Shown piece after piece: positions 55,695 to 64,000 of a stretch of 64,000 bases of DNA. How positions within the stretch are numbered: the stretch's first letter is position 1; each line of letters opens with the position of its first letter. Source of the DNA: Salinicola endophyticus (GTDB lineage: Bacteria > Pseudomonadota > Gammaproteobacteria > Pseudomonadales > Halomonadaceae); NCBI RefSeq assembly GCF_040536835.1, contig NZ_CP159578.1, positions 1,116,001-1,180,000 on the forward strand, read 5' to 3'. Under the pieces are notes generated by a model. It saw only the letters and a program-made list of their open reading frames with translations, was not told where the DNA came from and searched no databases. Position numbers and translations under genes: made by a program.

Positions 55695-56765
55695 ATGAAA
55701 ATTCTGGTAACAGGCGGTGCCGGGTTTATCGGCTCGGCGGTAATTCGCCATGTGATTGGTGACACACGACACAGCGTCGTCAATGTCGATAAGCTCACCT
55801 ATGCGGGCAATCTAGCTTCCCTGGGTGAGTTTAGCGATGATGCCCGCTATTCTTTCGAGCAGGTCGATATCTGCGATGCGAATGCTCTGCACGAGGTGTT
55901 CGAGCGTCACCGGCCCGATGCCGTCATGCATCTGGCGGCGGAATCTCACGTGGATCGCTCGATTCACGGCCCGGCCGACTTCATCCAGACCAATCTGGTG
56001 GGTACCGGTGTTTTGCTGGAGGTGGTAAGAGCCTACGTCGAGACGCTGACGGAAGCGGGGCGCACGGCGTTTCGCTTCCACCATGTCTCTACCGATGAGG
56101 TATATGGCGATCTCAAAGACTCCGGTGCGTTGTTCACCGAAGCGACGCCTTATGCTCCCAGTTCGCCTTATTCGGCGAGCAAGGCGGGTTCAGACCATCT
56201 GGTGCGGGCCTGGCACCGCACCTTTGGACTGCCGGTGCTGGTGACCAACTGCTCAAACAATTACGGTCCCTATCACTTCCCCGAGAAGCTGATCCCTCTG
56301 ATGATCCTCAATGCTCGTGCGGGCAAGCCGTTGCCCGTCTACGGCGATGGCAGCCAAGTGCGAGACTGGCTTTATGTCGAGGATCATGCACGGGCGCTAG
56401 TCACGGTACTCGAGTCGGGCAAAATCGGAGAGACTTACAATATTGGCGGGCATAACGAACACTGTAATCTCGAGGTGGTCGAACGGATCTGTGCGCTGCT
56501 CGAGGAACTCGCCCCTGAGCGCCCAGTGGGCGTGGTGTCATACGCTGACCTGATCACCTACGTCAAGGATCGCCCGGGCCATGACCTGCGCTATGCCATC
56601 GATGCTGGCAAGATTGCACGAGAGCTTGGTTGGCAGCCGCGTGAGACATTCGACTCCGGCCTGCGCAAGACCGTGCAGTGGTATCTGGAGAATGAGAGCT
56701 GGATAGACGGTGTCACTAGCGGTGCGTATCGCGAGTGGACGACGCACCATTACGGCTCGAACTGA
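55695..56765 (+). CDS. rmlB: dTDP-glucose 4,6-dehydratase
   Basis: A 356-residue SDR enzyme, second step of dTDP-L-rhamnose synthesis. NAD motif [28 protein letters not shown]; catalytic STDEVYGDL and [30 protein letters not shown]. The start at 55695 has AGG at good spacing; an ATG two codons earlier is close by. Composition is close to the rest of the chromosome, unlike the genes upstream. Confidence 0.95.
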   Translation: MKILVTGGAGFIGSAVIRHVIGDTRHSVVNVDKLTYAGNLASLGEFSDDARYSFEQVDICDANALHEVFERHRPDAVMHLAAESHVDRSIHGPADFIQTNLVGTGVLLEVVRAYVETLTEAGRTAFRFHHVSTDEVYGDLKDSGALFTEATPYAPSSPYSASKAGSDHLVRAWHRTFGLPVLVTNCSNNYGPYHFPEKLIPLMILNARAGKPLPVYGDGSQVRDWLYVEDHARALVTVLESGKIGETYNIGGHNEHCNLEVVERICALLEELAPERPVGVVSYADLITYVKDRPGHDLRYAIDAGKIARELGWQPRETFDSGLRKTVQWYLENESWIDGVTSGAYREWTTHHYGSN

Positions 56766-56785
56766 GTAGAACTAGGAAAATGGCC

Positions 56786-57673
56786 ATGAAGCGCAAAGGT
56801 ATCATTCTCGCCGGAGGCTCCGGAACTCGCCTCCACCCGGTCACGATATCGATCTCGAAGCAATTGCTGCCAGTCTATGACAAGCCGATGATCTATTACC
56901 CCTTGTCGACCTTGATGCTGGCGGGAATCGACGAGATTTTGATCATCTCTACACCTCAGGACACGCCGCGTTTCGAGCAGCTCTTAGGTGATGGCCATCA
57001 GTGGGGTATCTCGCTCGAGTATGCCGTACAGGCGTCTCCGGACGGCCTGGCGCAAGCCTTCATTATCGCAGAAACGTTTCTCGACGGTGCGCCTAGCTGT
57101 CTGGTATTAGGCGACAATATTTTTTACGGGCATGATTTTCAGCCGTTGCTGAACAATGCTGCGGCCCGGCCCCAAGGGGCCAGTGTCTTTGCATATCACG
57201 TCCATGATCCCGAGCGTTATGGTGTCGTCGATTTCGATGCCGAGGGGCGGGCGACATCTCTGGAGGAGAAGCCTTCCGAGCCCAAATCATCCTTTGCGGT
57301 AACTGGACTCTACTTCTACGATAGCGATGTCGTTGCGATGGCGAAGTCGCTGGAACCTTCCGCGCGCGGTGAGCTGGAAATTACCGATATCAATCGGCTT
57401 TATCTCGAGCGTGGTGACCTCAGCGTCGAGATCATGGGACGAGGTTTTGCCTGGCTCGATACCGGCACTCATGAATCGCTGATGGAGGCATCGCATTTCG
57501 TCGCCACCCTGGAGCATCGTCAAGGGTTGAAGCTTTGCTGCCCAGAAGAGATAGCCTGGCGCCATGGGTGGATCGACGATGATCAATTGCTGGCGCTGGC
57601 CGAACCGCTAGCCAAGAGCAGTTATGGTCAATATCTGCGCCGAGTGGTGAAAGAGAATGGGGTTTATCGATGA
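56786..57673 (+). CDS. rmlA: Glucose-1-phosphate thymidylyltransferase
   Basis: A 295-residue nucleotidyltransferase, first step of dTDP-rhamnose synthesis. [20 protein letters not shown], then [33 protein letters not shown] and [15 protein letters not shown] are diagnostic of RmlA. The start at 56786 follows AGGAAAATGGCC. Overlaps rmlC by ATGA. Confidence 0.96.
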   Translation: MKRKGIILAGGSGTRLHPVTISISKQLLPVYDKPMIYYPLSTLMLAGIDEILIISTPQDTPRFEQLLGDGHQWGISLEYAVQASPDGLAQAFIIAETFLDGAPSCLVLGDNIFYGHDFQPLLNNAAARPQGASVFAYHVHDPERYGVVDFDAEGRATSLEEKPSEPKSSFAVTGLYFYDSDVVAMAKSLEPSARGELEITDINRLYLERGDLSVEIMGRGFAWLDTGTHESLMEASHFVATLEHRQGLKLCCPEEIAWRHGWIDDDQLLALAEPLAKSSYGQYLRRVVKENGVYR

Positions 57674-58215
57674 AGGCTGTGGCGACCGTTCTGCCTGAAG
57701 TCATGGTTCTGGAGCCGAAGGTCTTCGGCGACGCGCGAGGCTTCTTCATGGAGAGCTTCAACCGTAAGGCTTTCGAAGAGGCTACCGGCTGCCGGCGTGA
57801 TTTCGTGCAAGACAACCATTCACGTTCACGTCGAGGCGTGCTGCGGGGCTTGCACTATCAGCTCGAGCAGCCCCAAGGCAAGTTGGTGCGCGTGACCCGT
57901 GGTCGCGTCTTTGACGTCGCCGTCGATCTACGCCGCTCTTCGCCCCGTTTCGGCCAGTGGGTGGGTGTGGAGCTCTCTTCCGAGAATCACCGTCAACTGT
58001 GGGTGCCCGAGGGCTTCGGGCATGGCTTCGTGGTGCTTTCCGAGAGCGCGGATTTTCTCTACAAGACCACCGACTACTATCACCCCGCGTCGGAGCGCTG
58101 TATCCGTTACGACGATGCCGAGCTCGATATCGAGTGGCCTGAAGTCGCGGACTTGGCCCTCTCCGACAAGGATCTCGCCGGCGCTGCACTCTGCGAGGCG
58201 GAGGTTTTCGCGTGA
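57670..58215 (+). CDS. rmlC: dTDP-4-dehydrorhamnose 3,5-epimerase
   Basis: A 181-residue cupin epimerase. [38 protein letters not shown] with the catalytic His, [18 protein letters not shown] and [14 protein letters not shown] are present. It is coupled to both neighbours by four-base overlaps (ATGA with rmlA, GTGA with rmlD). Confidence 0.96.
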   Translation: MKAVATVLPEVMVLEPKVFGDARGFFMESFNRKAFEEATGCRRDFVQDNHSRSRRGVLRGLHYQLEQPQGKLVRVTRGRVFDVAVDLRRSSPRFGQWVGVELSSENHRQLWVPEGFGHGFVVLSESADFLYKTTDYYHPASERCIRYDDAELDIEWPEVADLALSDKDLAGAALCEAEVFA

Positions 58216-59117
58216 ACGACACGGGGCTTGATTATCTGATTCTGGGGGCCAACGGCCAGGTCGGGCGCGAGTTGGCGCGGTCCATGCAGCTCTTCGGTCG
58301 TGGGCTCGTCCTGGGACGTCAGGAGTGCGATCTGGCTGAGCCTGGCGCCGTGGCCGCGACGGTGTCACTCCATGCGCCGGGCGTGGTAATCAACGCCACG
58401 GCTTATACCGCGGTCGACCGCGCGGAGAGCGAGCCGGCACTGGCCAGACGTATCAATACCGAAGCCGTGGCGGAACTGGCCGCTGTGTGTGCCGAGCGCG
58501 ATATTCCGCTGGTGCACTACTCCACGGATTATGTTTTTGCCGGCGAGGGTGATAAGGCTTATCGTCCCGACGATGCGACAGCCCCGGCGTCGGTCTATGG
58601 TCAGACCAAGCGCGAGGGTGAGCAGGCCATCAGTGAGTCGGGCGCCAAGGCGCTGGTGCTGCGGACCAGTTGGGTCTACGCCGCGCATGGTCATAATTTC
58701 GTCAAGACCATGCTGCGCCTGGCCAACGAGCGTGACCAGTTGCGCATCATCGCCGACCAGATCGGGGCACCGACCTGGGCCGCCACCATTGCCGATGTCA
58801 CCGCGCTGGCGCTGCACGGCTGGCGCCGCGAGGGATGGTCCGAGCAGATGGCGGGCATCTACCACCTGACGGCCAGCGGTGCGACCAGCTGGCACGGCTT
58901 CGCTGAGGCGATCTTCGATGAAGCCATTGCCCATGGGTTGCTCGATCCTGCCAGGCGGCCGACGATCGAGGCCATCGCTTCCTGTGACTATTCGCAGCCG
59001 GCGCCGCGGCCGCACAATTCGCGACTGGATACCGCCTCGCTGAGCGCGACTTTCGATGTCGTCTTGCCCCCCTGGCGGGAGGCTCTGAGCCGCTGCATCA
59101 GGGCGCTCGCTGGCTGA
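58212..59117 (+). CDS. rmlD: dTDP-4-dehydrorhamnose reductase
   Basis: A 301-residue SDR reductase, last step of dTDP-L-rhamnose synthesis. It opens with YLILGANGQVGRELAR; INATAYTAVDRAES, YSTDYVFAGEGDKAY, YGQTKREGEQAI and LRTSWVYAAHGHNFVKTM follow. The start is GTG at 58212, overlapping rmlC. It closes the polysaccharide locus on this strand. Confidence 0.95.
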   Translation: MNDTGLDYLILGANGQVGRELARSMQLFGRGLVLGRQECDLAEPGAVAATVSLHAPGVVINATAYTAVDRAESEPALARRINTEAVAELAAVCAERDIPLVHYSTDYVFAGEGDKAYRPDDATAPASVYGQTKREGEQAISESGAKALVLRTSWVYAAHGHNFVKTMLRLANERDQLRIIADQIGAPTWAATIADVTALALHGWRREGWSEQMAGIYHLTASGATSWHGFAEAIFDEAIAHGLLDPARRPTIEAIASCDYSQPAPRPHNSRLDTASLSATFDVVLPPWREALSRCIRALAG

Positions 59118-59161
59118 AGGAAGGCGCTTCGGTCGCGCCCAAGGCGTCGATCTTTTCCCAC

Positions 59162-59195
59162 GCGCGCCGCCGAGACCCACCGCTCGGCGGCGCGC
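59162..59195. terminator. Hairpin between converging rmlD and waaL-like genes
   Basis: A 13-bp perfect stem (59162-59174 with 59183-59195) with an eight-base loop, followed on the plus strand by TGCGTTTA. It lies in the convergent gap and probably ends transcription of the polysaccharide operon. Confidence 0.65.
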
Positions 59196-59200
59196 TGCGT

Positions 59201-60541
59201 TTATAGCTTCTCTTCGGGCTTGGCGTAGCGCCAGCGCCAGTAGTGGGTCACCAGTCCGCCGACGACAAGGTTGTGTACGTAGACTCCGGTCCAGAACGAG
59301 TCGTAGGACTCGAACTGGTTAACGATGATCCAATAGACGAAGAAGGCCGCGCCGAACAGGGCAACGTCATTGGGCATGGCGCCCCCGCGCCAGGCCAGCC
59401 AGGTTCCACGCCCGATCCAGAACGCCAGGGCTGCGATCACTGCCACGCCCAGCAGGCCGTAGGCTACCCAGACCTCGATGAAGAAGTTGTGTAGATGTCC
59501 GAAGTTCTGCTTGACCATTTCCGGTAGCCAGGGAGTGTGGGCGATCACCAGACTGCGACCCTCGCCGCCCCAGCCCAACAGCGGGCGCTCCGAGATCCAT
59601 TCAAAGGCCGCCACCCAGCTATGGATACGGATACCGATACTCGAGTAGGGCACTGCGTCCAGATTGCCGTGGGCGAGCTGATGAATGACGGAGGACTCGG
59701 CGGTGACGCGCTCGATAAGGACGCCGCCAAAAAGCCAGGCAGCGCATAGAGCCAGCAGGCTTCCCAGCGCCAAGCCGACCAGGAGCGGCCGCAGTATGCG
59801 TTTTCCCGTGCCGCGCCAGTGTGCCCATGCGAGCATGATGAGACCGGCGAACGGTAGGGCGATGAGTAGCGCCAGCCACACCGCGCGGGTCTGGCCGATG
59901 GCGATGGCGGTGGCACATACGGCCATTACTACGCCCCAAACGGCGCTGCGCCAAATTACCCAACGTCCAGCTGGCATTATCAGGCGGCGGGCGAAGATCA
60001 CCAGACCGAGAAAGGCGACCCCGAACAGCATCGAACCATGCTGGTCATTGCGGATACCGAAGCCGACACGTTCACCCTCCAGTCCACGCAGCCACTCCCC
60101 TGGGCCGGTAATCAGCACGGCGATGAGAAAACCGAGCAAGGCCAGCATCCAGAGCCAAAGCGTGTTGCGAGTGCTGCCGCCAAGCCACCAGGCGACGGCG
60201 GTGAAGATGAACAGCTTGGCTAGACGGTCAATCTGTGGATTGTCTGCAATCCATTGGGGATGATGGTAATAGCCGAAAGTCCAGGACACGACTTGCACCG
60301 CGATCGCTGCCAGCAGTAACCATAGCGCAGCGGAGCGGCGCATGGTCTTGCCGTAGACGAGAATCGCGATCAGGCCCAGCAATGCTGACAGGGTGCCCGC
60401 CTTGCTACCTAGATGCTCGGTCACTAGGCCCAAACAGGCGTAAGCCCAGAGGCAGGCGACGCCCACGACCCATAGGCCGCGGGGGCACTGCCAAGAGTGA
60501 GGAGCTTCCCAAAGCGTAGGTCGCTGCGTCATGGATCTCAT
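59201..60541 (-). CDS. O-antigen ligase family protein (WaaL-like)
   Basis: A 446-residue membrane protein with about 12 spans. The large periplasmic loop carries the ligase signature: an Arg in IGIRIHSWVAAFEW, then LLGWGGEGRS, and HLHNFFIEVWVAYGLLGV with the key His. WaaL joins the undecaprenyl-linked polymer to lipid A core. The Wzy family shares the fold, so a polymerase role is the alternative; the position just after rmlD suits the ligase. Composition is host-like. GAGGGTA lies directly before the ATG at 60541; an ATG three codons later is possible. Confidence 0.8.
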   Translation of the reverse strand: MRSMTQRPTLWEAPHSWQCPRGLWVVGVACLWAYACLGLVTEHLGSKAGTLSALLGLIAILVYGKTMRRSAALWLLLAAIAVQVVSWTFGYYHHPQWIADNPQIDRLAKLFIFTAVAWWLGGSTRNTLWLWMLALLGFLIAVLITGPGEWLRGLEGERVGFGIRNDQHGSMLFGVAFLGLVIFARRLIMPAGRWVIWRSAVWGVVMAVCATAIAIGQTRAVWLALLIALPFAGLIMLAWAHWRGTGKRILRPLLVGLALGSLLALCAAWLFGGVLIERVTAESSVIHQLAHGNLDAVPYSSIGIRIHSWVAAFEWISERPLLGWGGEGRSLVIAHTPWLPEMVKQNFGHLHNFFIEVWVAYGLLGVAVIAALAFWIGRGTWLAWRGGAMPNDVALFGAAFFVYWIIVNQFESYDSFWTGVYVHNLVVGGLVTHYWRWRYAKPEEKL

Positions 60542-60756
60542 TACCCTCGAAAAATGGTGAGGTCGGCGATACTAAACGTATTTCATCGACCGTTACAGTT
60601 GCCGATCACCGTTCACGAGGCAGCGATCCCTCAGCCGCTTGGCTGGTGTCGATGCTGGTGATCGTTCGCCAGACATGCCCCCTGAGACGTCCTTTCTACA
60701 ACTTTGGTCTTGTTCATGACCATGGTCTAAGAGCTTTCTCCTGTGGCATGATCGAG

Positions 60757-60773
60757 GCTATGTCGGACATAGC
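60757..60773. promoter_or_regulatory. Palindromic candidate operator before the FadR-type gene
   Basis: A perfect inverted repeat of eight bases about one centre base: GCTATGTC-G-GACATAGC. It ends 20 bases before the regulator start. FadR-subfamily regulators bind such short palindromes and often control themselves. The assignment is by position and symmetry only. Confidence 0.6.
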
Positions 60774-60793
60774 GACCAGTGAGTTGAACATCC

Positions 60794-61579
60794 ATGCCGA
60801 CAGACGAGCAAACCGCCGGAGCCGCCGCTGCTCGGGAGTCCCGTGCCGACATCGCCGACGCGCTGGCGGCGTCGATCTTCGGCGGTGAGTACGCCTGCGG
60901 CGAGATGATCCCGCGCGAGATCGATCTCTGCTCGCGCTTCGGGGTCAGCCGTAGCACCGTACGCAGCGCGCTGCAGAAGCTGGTCAATGCCGGGCTGGTC
61001 ACGCGTATCTCGGGGCAGGGCACACGGGTGCGCGAGTTGGCCGCCTGGCATCTGCTCGACCCACAGGTGAGTGACTGGATGGCGCGCCATGCGCGGCCCA
61101 ACCCCCTGCTGCAGCGTGAGGTCTTCGCTTTCCGCGTGGCGGTGGAGCCGTTCGTCACCGGGCTCGCGGCGACCCACGCCACCGCCGCCGATCTGCTGGC
61201 GATCGAAAGTGCGCATGCGGGCATGCTGGCGGCGCTGGAGGCCCCCGACCTGTGCTGGCATGGGATGAGCCACGACGACTACGACGTCGCCTTCCACGAG
61301 GCGGTGTTCGCGGCCTCGCACAATCTCATCTGGGCGCAGATCTCGCACGTGCTCAAGCCCGCCATTGCCATGATCGTCGCCCGCTCTAATCACAGTGCCG
61401 GCGAACTCGACGACAGCATGGCTCGCCATGCCCGCGTGCTGGAGGCGATCCGCTTGCGTCAGCCGGAGGAGGCCGTCGAGGCCGCGCGAGCGGTGCTCGA
61501 GCGCACCGGGCGTGATCTCGGCATGGAGGAGCTGGTACGACATCCCCGCGTGATCGGTCTGCCGCAAGCGTCTTCCTGA
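60794..61579 (+). CDS. FadR-subfamily GntR transcriptional regulator
   Basis: A 261-residue regulator. The N-terminal winged helix (IPREIDLCSRFGVSRSTVRS, then LVNAGLVTRISGQGTRV) is at about residues 37-75. The C-terminal FCD helical domain has the metal-ligand pattern D-x3-H (DVAFHEAVFAAS) and later His residues (ARHARVLEAI). It lies directly upstream of dgoD on the same strand, so it is a likely galactonate-type regulator (DgoR-like). The ribosome site is weak. Confidence 0.88.
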   Translation: MPTDEQTAGAAAARESRADIADALAASIFGGEYACGEMIPREIDLCSRFGVSRSTVRSALQKLVNAGLVTRISGQGTRVRELAAWHLLDPQVSDWMARHARPNPLLQREVFAFRVAVEPFVTGLAATHATAADLLAIESAHAGMLAALEAPDLCWHGMSHDDYDVAFHEAVFAASHNLIWAQISHVLKPAIAMIVARSNHSAGELDDSMARHARVLEAIRLRQPEEAVEAARAVLERTGRDLGMEELVRHPRVIGLPQASS

Positions 61580-61620
61580 CGTTCGTGGAGAGAGCCGGAG
61601 ACGTCCCACGCCACACATCC

Positions 61621-61651
61621 CATGACATTGACCCAGTGGCATGACATTGAC
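61621..61651. repeat. Short direct repeat between regulator and dgoD
   Basis: CATGACATTGAC occurs at 61621-61632 and again at 61640-61651, a 19-base period. Each contains GACAT, the half-site of the palindrome at 60757-60773. It sits in the 90-base gap before dgoD and may be a regulatory site or a small tandem duplication. Confidence 0.55.
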
Positions 61652-61669
61652 TTAGTAAATAGGTGAGCC

Positions 61670-62818
61670 GTGAAGATTACCCGTTTGAAGACCTGGCAGG
61701 TGCCGCCGCGCTGGCTGTTTCTCAAGATCGAGACTGACGAAGGCTGCTACGGCTGGGGCGAGCCGGTGGTCGAGGGACGTGCTGCGACCGTCGAGGCGGC
61801 GGTGCATGAGCTCGCCGACTACCTGGTCGGTCAGGACCCGCACCGCATCGAGCATCTGTGGAATACCCTTTACCGTGCCGGGTTCTATCGCGGCGGCCCG
61901 ATCCTGATGAGCGCCATCGCTGGTATCGATCAGGCGCTGTGGGATCTGAAAGGTCGCGATCTGGGTGTGCCCGTACACCAGCTGCTCGGCGGCAAGGTGC
62001 GCGATCGCATGCGCATGTACGCCTGGACCGGCGGTGACAAGCCGAGCGATGTCGGCGCCGGTGCCAAGGCACTGGTCGACAAGGGCTTCACCGCCTTCAA
62101 GATGAACGGCACCGCCGAGATGGCGATCGTCGATTCGCATGCCAAGGTCGATGAGGCGGTGGCGAGGGTGGCTGAGGCGCGCGATGCCGTCGGCCCCGAC
62201 GTGGGTATCGGCATCGATTTCCACGGGCGTGTCCATCGGCCCATGGCAAAGGCGCTGCTGCGTGAACTCGAGCCCTATCACCCGATGTTCGTCGAAGAGC
62301 CGGTGCTGCCCGAGCATCTGCCCAGCCTCAAGCATATCGCTGGCGGCCTGGGCTATCCGCTCGCCACGGGTGAGCGTCTGCACACCCGCTATCAATTCCG
62401 CGACCTGCTCGCTGAGGGCATGGTCGATATCGTGCAGCCCGATCTCTCCCACTGCGGCGGCATCAGCGAAGGCATGAAAATCGCCACCCTAGCATCGTGT
62501 TTCGATGTCGCCCTGGCCCCGCACTGCCCGCTGGGGCCGCTGACCCTGGCGGCTTCGCTGCATGTGGACGCCGTCAGCCACAATGCGTTCATCCAGGAAC
62601 AGAGCATGGGCATTCACTACAACCAGGGCAACGATGTCCTCGACTACCTGGTGGACAAGTCCGCGCTATCGATTCATGACGGCTTCTGCGCGATCCCCGA
62701 CGGCCCAGGCCTGGGAGTTGAAATCGACGAGGCGTTCGTCGAGGAGCGCGCCAAGATCGGGCATCGCTGGCGCAATCCGGTATGGACACACGAGGATGGC
62801 TCCATCGCCGAGTGGTGA
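61670..62818 (+). CDS. dgoD: D-galactonate dehydratase
   Basis: A 382-residue enolase-superfamily enzyme of the mandelate racemase group. Metal and catalytic residues are in [15 protein letters not shown] (Asp and His), [11 protein letters not shown] (Glu), [12 protein letters not shown] (Glu), [13 protein letters not shown] (Asp) and [12 protein letters not shown] (His). This set matches DgoD, which forms 2-keto-3-deoxygalactonate. The start is GTG at 61670 after AGGTGAG. The next pathway genes (dgoK, dgoA) are not in the window. Confidence 0.92.
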   Translation: MKITRLKTWQVPPRWLFLKIETDEGCYGWGEPVVEGRAATVEAAVHELADYLVGQDPHRIEHLWNTLYRAGFYRGGPILMSAIAGIDQALWDLKGRDLGVPVHQLLGGKVRDRMRMYAWTGGDKPSDVGAGAKALVDKGFTAFKMNGTAEMAIVDSHAKVDEAVARVAEARDAVGPDVGIGIDFHGRVHRPMAKALLRELEPYHPMFVEEPVLPEHLPSLKHIAGGLGYPLATGERLHTRYQFRDLLAEGMVDIVQPDLSHCGGISEGMKIATLASCFDVALAPHCPLGPLTLAASLHVDAVSHNAFIQEQSMGIHYNQGNDVLDYLVDKSALSIHDGFCAIPDGPGLGVEIDEAFVEERAKIGHRWRNPVWTHEDGSIAEW

Positions 62819-62822
62819 CGGG

Positions 62823-62895
62823 GCGCCGCGAAGGCGGCGCTCTCGGCCTGGCTTCTTGGCGGCAGGCGCCCTTGGGTAACTGGGCGCTTTGCCGC
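62823..62895. terminator. Two hairpins in the convergent dgoD/ABC gap
   Basis: A 7-bp GC stem (62823-62829 with 62834-62840, loop GAAG) lies just past dgoD. A larger imperfect inverted repeat (62859-62871 with 62882-62895) lies next to the ABC gene end. No T-runs, so termination is probable but not certain. Confidence 0.5.
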
Positions 62896-62900
62896 TGGCA

Positions 62901-64000
<1,100 letters not shown>

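Overview
The window looks like chromosome from a GC-rich gammaproteobacterium, most likely a halophile of the Halomonadaceae (Halomonas, Salinicola, Kushneria or Chromohalobacter type). This placement is inferred from gene order and protein style, not from a search. The block ftsB-ispD-ispF-truD-surE-pcm-DUF368-nlpD-rpoS is typical of Pseudomonas/Halomonas-type genomes. There is no rRNA, CRISPR array, complete insertion sequence or recognisable tRNA.

Layout. 1-2.6 kb: end of a LysR regulator, a pirin and a beta-hydroxyacid dehydrogenase. 2.6-3.7 kb: a dispersed inverted-terminal repeat and a lipid A-type acyltransferase. 3.8-8.0 kb: a complete curli locus, all on the minus strand in the order csgD-E-F-G-B-A. 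8.6-17.3 kb: a six-gene ebo metabolite-traffic cluster (eboA-F) with eboF inverted in the middle and an MFS exporter at its head. 17.8-21.3 kb: a second MFS transporter, a 2OG-Fe(II) oxygenase and two Nudix hydrolases. 21.4-28.8 kb: the ftsB to rpoS block. 29.1-35.5 kb: tolC, alr, a second lipid A acyltransferase, a DUF1328 peptide, ettA and a small acidic PA3496-type protein. 35.6-39.8 kb: a short LOV photoreceptor, an MFS transporter, a SelT/W/H protein, ZntB and TesA. 40.3-46.9 kb: a YbbA/YbbP ABC system, an aldehyde dehydrogenase and glyA.

47.2-59.1 kb is a surface polysaccharide locus. It starts with an exact RfaH-recruiting ops element (GGCGGTAGCGTG) just before wzz, followed by wzx, a probable wzy, two rhamnosyl-type glycosyltransferases, a WcaJ/WbaP-type initiating transferase, a frameshifted galE and rmlBACD. 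The part up to galE is visibly AT-rich against the rest of the window; the rml genes return to host-like composition. A WaaL-type ligase follows on the minus strand. 60.8-64 kb holds a FadR-type regulator with a palindromic candidate operator, dgoD, and most of a UgpC/MsmX-type ABC ATPase running off the right edge.

Themes. Much of the window concerns the cell surface: curli, lipid A acylation, TolC, NlpD, a putative undecaprenyl-phosphate flippase, O-antigen or capsule assembly and its ligase, with rpoS and csgD as the obvious stress/biofilm regulators. The most unusual content is the ebo cluster beside curli, the short LOV photoreceptor, and a repeat family whose CTAG ends form the stop codons of two adjacent genes.
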